From Actinomycetes bacterium (GTDB lineage Bacteria; Actinomycetota; Actinomycetes; Actinomycetales; Actinomycetaceae): a DNA stretch of 6,709 bases. A model generated the notes under the pieces. It saw only the letters and a program-made list of their open reading frames with translations. It was not told the DNA's origin and did not search any database. The position numbers and the translations under genes are program-made. The first letter of the stretch is position 1, and each line of letters starts with the position of its first letter. The stretch covers positions 1-6,709 of the forward strand of contig JAFAAX010000146.1 of NCBI GenBank assembly GCA_023426345.1, in the 5' to 3' direction. This document shows, piece by piece, positions 4,787 through 6,709 of the stretch.

Positions 4787-5377
4787 ATGACCCGGGTCAC
4801 CGACCCTCCCGCAGACTCCCTGCCCTCCCTGCCCGCTTCCAGCTCCCCTGCCGACGCGTCGGCCTGTCCTCCTCCGGCACTGTCGGACCAGCTCCGGATC
4901 TCCGTGGGGCGCCTGTCGCGCCGGCTGAAGGCCGAGCGCTCCGCGGACGACCTCAACGAGCTCCAATACTCGGTGCTCGCCCGCCTCGTGCGCACCGGCC
5001 CGCTCTCCCTCACCCGGATCGCCGCCGACGCCCACGTCACCCCGACCTCGATCACCCGCGTGGCCGACCATCTCATCGGGCTGGGCCTGGCCGCACGCAC
5101 CCGCGACGACCGCGACGGCCGGGTCTTCGTGCTGGCCCCCACGCAGGCGGGGACGGATGTCGTCAGCGACGTCCACCGCCAGCGCTCGCAATGGCTGTCC
5201 CGCGCCCTGTCCCAGCTCACCGCCCGCGAACGCCGCGTCCTCGAGCAGGCCTCCCCCCTGCTCCTCCGGCTGGCCGAGGCCGGTGCCGCGCCGGCTGCGG
5301 AGGCGGGGGCCGCCCTCGTCGATGAGGGGACGCGGACGCCGACGGCCACCCCGACGACGGGCGGCGAGCGCCTGTGA
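4787..5377 (+). CDS. MarR family transcriptional regulator
   Basis: 196 residues, ATG at 4787 with GGAAAG eight bases upstream, TGA at 5375-5377. Residues 1-33 are a Pro/Ser/Ala-rich, probably disordered extension. The MarR winged-helix domain spans about 34-163: dimerisation helix DQLRISVGRLSRRLK, helix-turn-helix LSLTRIAADAHVTPTSITRV (73-92), and wing with the RDDRDGR motif (106-112) before VFVLAPTQAG. Residues 165-196 are a low-complexity tail that contains an inverted exact copy of the dispersed repeat (encoding GAALVDE). MarR proteins are dimers, usually repressors, released from DNA by small phenolic or drug-like ligands; the ligand here is unknown. Its stop overlaps the exporter GTG (GTGA), so the two genes form one operon and the exporter is the obvious target. 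A CTG at 4769, in frame and five bases after AGGAGAA, is an alternative but less likely start. Confidence 0.93.
   Translation: MTRVTDPPADSLPSLPASSSPADASACPPPALSDQLRISVGRLSRRLKAERSADDLNELQYSVLARLVRTGPLSLTRIAADAHVTPTSITRVADHLIGLGLAARTRDDRDGRVFVLAPTQAGTDVVSDVHRQRSQWLSRALSQLTARERRVLEQASPLLLRLAEAGAAPAAEAGAALVDEGTRTPTATPTTGGERL
5307..5326 (-). repeat. Dispersed GC-rich 20-base repeat, copy B
   Basis: The reverse complement of copy A (291-310), identical over all 20 bases. It lies inside the low-complexity C-terminal tail of the MarR gene and is read antisense, giving GAALVDE. Together with following bases it can fold as CCCTC-N6-GAGGG. Confidence 0.55.
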
Positions 5378-6709
5378 CCTCCGCCTTCCGCTCCTTCGCC
5401 GTCCGGAACTATCGGATCTGGTTCGCCGGCGCCCTGGTGTCCAACATCGGCACGTGGCTGCAGCGCACCGCCCAGGACTGGATCGTCATCAACGACCTCA
5501 CCGACAACAACGCCTCCGCCGTCGGCATCGTGATGGCCCTCCAGTTCGGGCCGTCGCTGCTGCTCATGCCCGTCGTCGGCTTCGTCGCCGACCGGTTCAA
5601 CACCCGGAGGCTGCTCATCGCCACTCAGGGCGTGCAGGCCGTGCTGGCCGCGGGCCTGGGCTTCACGGTGCTCAGCGGGCACGCCACCCTCTGGCACGTC
5701 TACCTGTTCGCCCTGCTGCTCGGCATCGCCTCCGCGTTCGACTCCCCGCCGCGCCAGACCTTCGTCTCCCAGTTGGTCGGCGAGCGCTACCTCGGCAACG
5801 CCGTGTCCTTGAACTCGGCGTCATTCAACATCGCCCGCATGATCGGTCCCGCCGCCGCCGGCCTGCTCATCGCCGCGCTGGGGGCGGGCTGGGCGTTCGT
5901 CCTCAACGCGGCGAGCTTCGCCGCGGTGTTCGTCTCGATCTTCTTCATCCGTCCCTCCGAGCTGCACGTCGCTGCCCGCGCGAAGCGCGGCAAGGGCCAG
6001 CTGATCCAGGGCTTCCGCTACGTGCGCCACCGTCCCGACCTGGTCGGGGTCATGGTCGCGATCTTCATCGCCTCGACATTCACGATGAACTTCGCGGTCT
6101 ATATCTCCGCGATGGCCACCGCCCAGTTCCACCTGGGCTCCGGCGAGTTCGGCGGGTTCAACTCCGCCCTGGCGATCGGGTCGGTCGCCGGCGCGCTGCT
6201 GGCCGCCCGCCGCGAGCGTCCCCAGATGCACGTCGTCATCTACGCCTGTCTGGCGTTGGGTGTCTTCCTGGCGATCACCTCCGCGATGCCGACGCCGATG
6301 ACGTTCGCGCTGACGCTGCCCCTGTCGGGGATGATGATGCAGATGATGACTGCGTCCGCGAACGGCTACGTCCAGATGTCGACGGCGCCCTACATGCGTG
6401 GCCGCGTCATGGCGGTCTACATGGCCGTCCTGTCGGGCGGCACGCCGCTGGGCGCGCCGGCGATGGGATGGGTGGCCGACACCCTGGGTCCCCGCGCCTC
6501 CGTCCTGCTGGGCGCCCTGGCCGCGATCGTGGCCGCCGTGGCCGGGCTGGCCTGGCTGTCCGCCCACCTCCGCCTGACCGCGCGCTTCACGCTCCCCTTC
6601 GGGGGGCCGCGCCTGCGCATCGAGACAGCGCCGCGCAGCCGCGCCCCCGAGGTCCGGGCGGCCGCCGGCCCCGCGCCTGTCGAGCGCATCGACGAGGGCG
6701 GCCCCACCT
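5374..6709 (+). CDS. Major Facilitator Superfamily exporter, 3' end outside window
   Basis: Starts with GTG at 5374, overlapping the MarR stop by four bases, and is open for 445 codons to the window edge. There is little ribosome binding site, so translation is probably coupled to marR. It begins VTSAFRSFAVRNYRIWFAGA, the usual start of the MFS_3/EntS-like drug and siderophore exporter group. Some 10-12 hydrophobic membrane segments run from about 15 to 400. The loop 2-3 motif A is at about 69-80 (GFVADRFNTRRL), with a degenerate second copy at 365-376 (GWVADTLGPRAS). The APYMRGRVMAVYM stretch (338-350) is typical of the group. A Met-rich patch (SGMMMQMM, 318-325) lies in a C-terminal helix. 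From about 405 a charged, Pro/Ala-rich cytoplasmic tail begins, which holds repeat copy C. It is expected to sit in the cytoplasmic membrane and export small molecules by proton antiport; substrate unknown. Minus-strand frames here are antisense shadows. Confidence 0.93.
   Translation, partial: MTSAFRSFAVRNYRIWFAGALVSNIGTWLQRTAQDWIVINDLTDNNASAVGIVMALQFGPSLLLMPVVGFVADRFNTRRLLIATQGVQAVLAAGLGFTVLSGHATLWHVYLFALLLGIASAFDSPPRQTFVSQLVGERYLGNAVSLNSASFNIARMIGPAAAGLLIAALGAGWAFVLNAASFAAVFVSIFFIRPSELHVAARAKRGKGQLIQGFRYVRHRPDLVGVMVAIFIASTFTMNFAVYISAMATAQFHLGSGEFGGFNSALAIGSVAGALLAARRERPQMHVVIYACLALGVFLAITSAMPTPMTFALTLPLSGMMMQMMTASANGYVQMSTAPYMRGRVMAVYMAVLSGGTPLGAPAMGWVADTLGPRASVLLGALAAIVAAVAGLAWLSAHLRLTARFTLPFGGPRLRIETAPRSRAPEVRAAAGPAPVERIDEGGPT
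6687..6705 (+). repeat. Dispersed GC-rich repeat, copy C
   Basis: CATCGACGAGGGCGGCCCC. It matches copy B over 19 bases and copy A over 18. It is in the hydrophilic C-terminal tail of the exporter, encoding IDEGGP, just before the window ends. Confidence 0.5.

Noticed and set aside
4747..5697. 316-codon leftward frame across marR and the exporter start
   Set aside because: Antisense to two strongly supported genes; its translation is Gly/Arg/Ser-rich without any domain, as expected opposite high-GC coding sequence.
5821..6567. 248-codon leftward frame inside the exporter gene
   Set aside because: His/Arg/Gly-rich antisense shadow; the sense strand encodes clear membrane segments and MFS motifs.

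Overview
The window looks like chromosomal DNA from a high-GC Gram-positive bacterium (Actinomycetota). Codon third positions are strongly G/C. Hand counts of single 60-base lines give 45/60 GC at 601-660 and 49/60 at 3181-3240. Several genes show the leaderless pattern common in this phylum: a TAnnnT box 6-7 bases before ATG. An Actinomycetaceae-like host is possible, but the sequence does not settle it.

Layout. (1) Positions 1-1063 hold two leftward genes: the start of an unrecognised acidic protein, and a 217-aa conserved-looking helical protein of unknown function. (2) A tRNA-Lys(UUU) gene at 1168-1239 points right. (3) From just after the tRNA to about 3060 base composition drops (34/60 and 37/60 GC in sampled lines). 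This stretch holds a single leftward gene, a 490-aa AAA ATPase of the DUF4143 type with a nuclease-like C-terminus, followed by about 250 bases with no convincing gene. It looks like an acquired cargo island beside a tRNA gene. (4) A leftward class I glutamine amidotransferase (3086-3901) lies back to back with a rightward Phd/YefM-VapC toxin-antitoxin pair (4002-4612). Their shared control region carries a 12-bp perfect palindrome inside the antitoxin promoter. (5) After vapC come a hairpin across the stop codon, three tandem 22-base repeats and a GC-rich hairpin. (6) A MarR-type regulator (4787-5377) overlaps by four bases a Major Facilitator exporter that runs off the right edge (5374-6709). 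The exporter begins with GTG.

How the genes work together. VapC (PIN RNase) is presumably held in check by the antitoxin, which should also bind the palindrome. MarR probably represses its own promoter, a perfect TTGACA followed by an imperfect inverted repeat, and so controls the exporter, making an inducible efflux operon. The ATPase, the amidotransferase and the two left-end genes show no functional link to these.

The least expected pattern is a short dispersed sequence, CTCATCGACGAGGGCGGCCC. It is present exactly or nearly so in intergenic DNA near the left end, in the low-complexity tails of MarR and of the exporter, and in degenerate form in a glycine-rich insertion of the amidotransferase and in the acidic tail of the left-edge gene. 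It may be a small GC-rich repeat family that accumulates in tolerant sites, although codon bias could explain the weaker copies.
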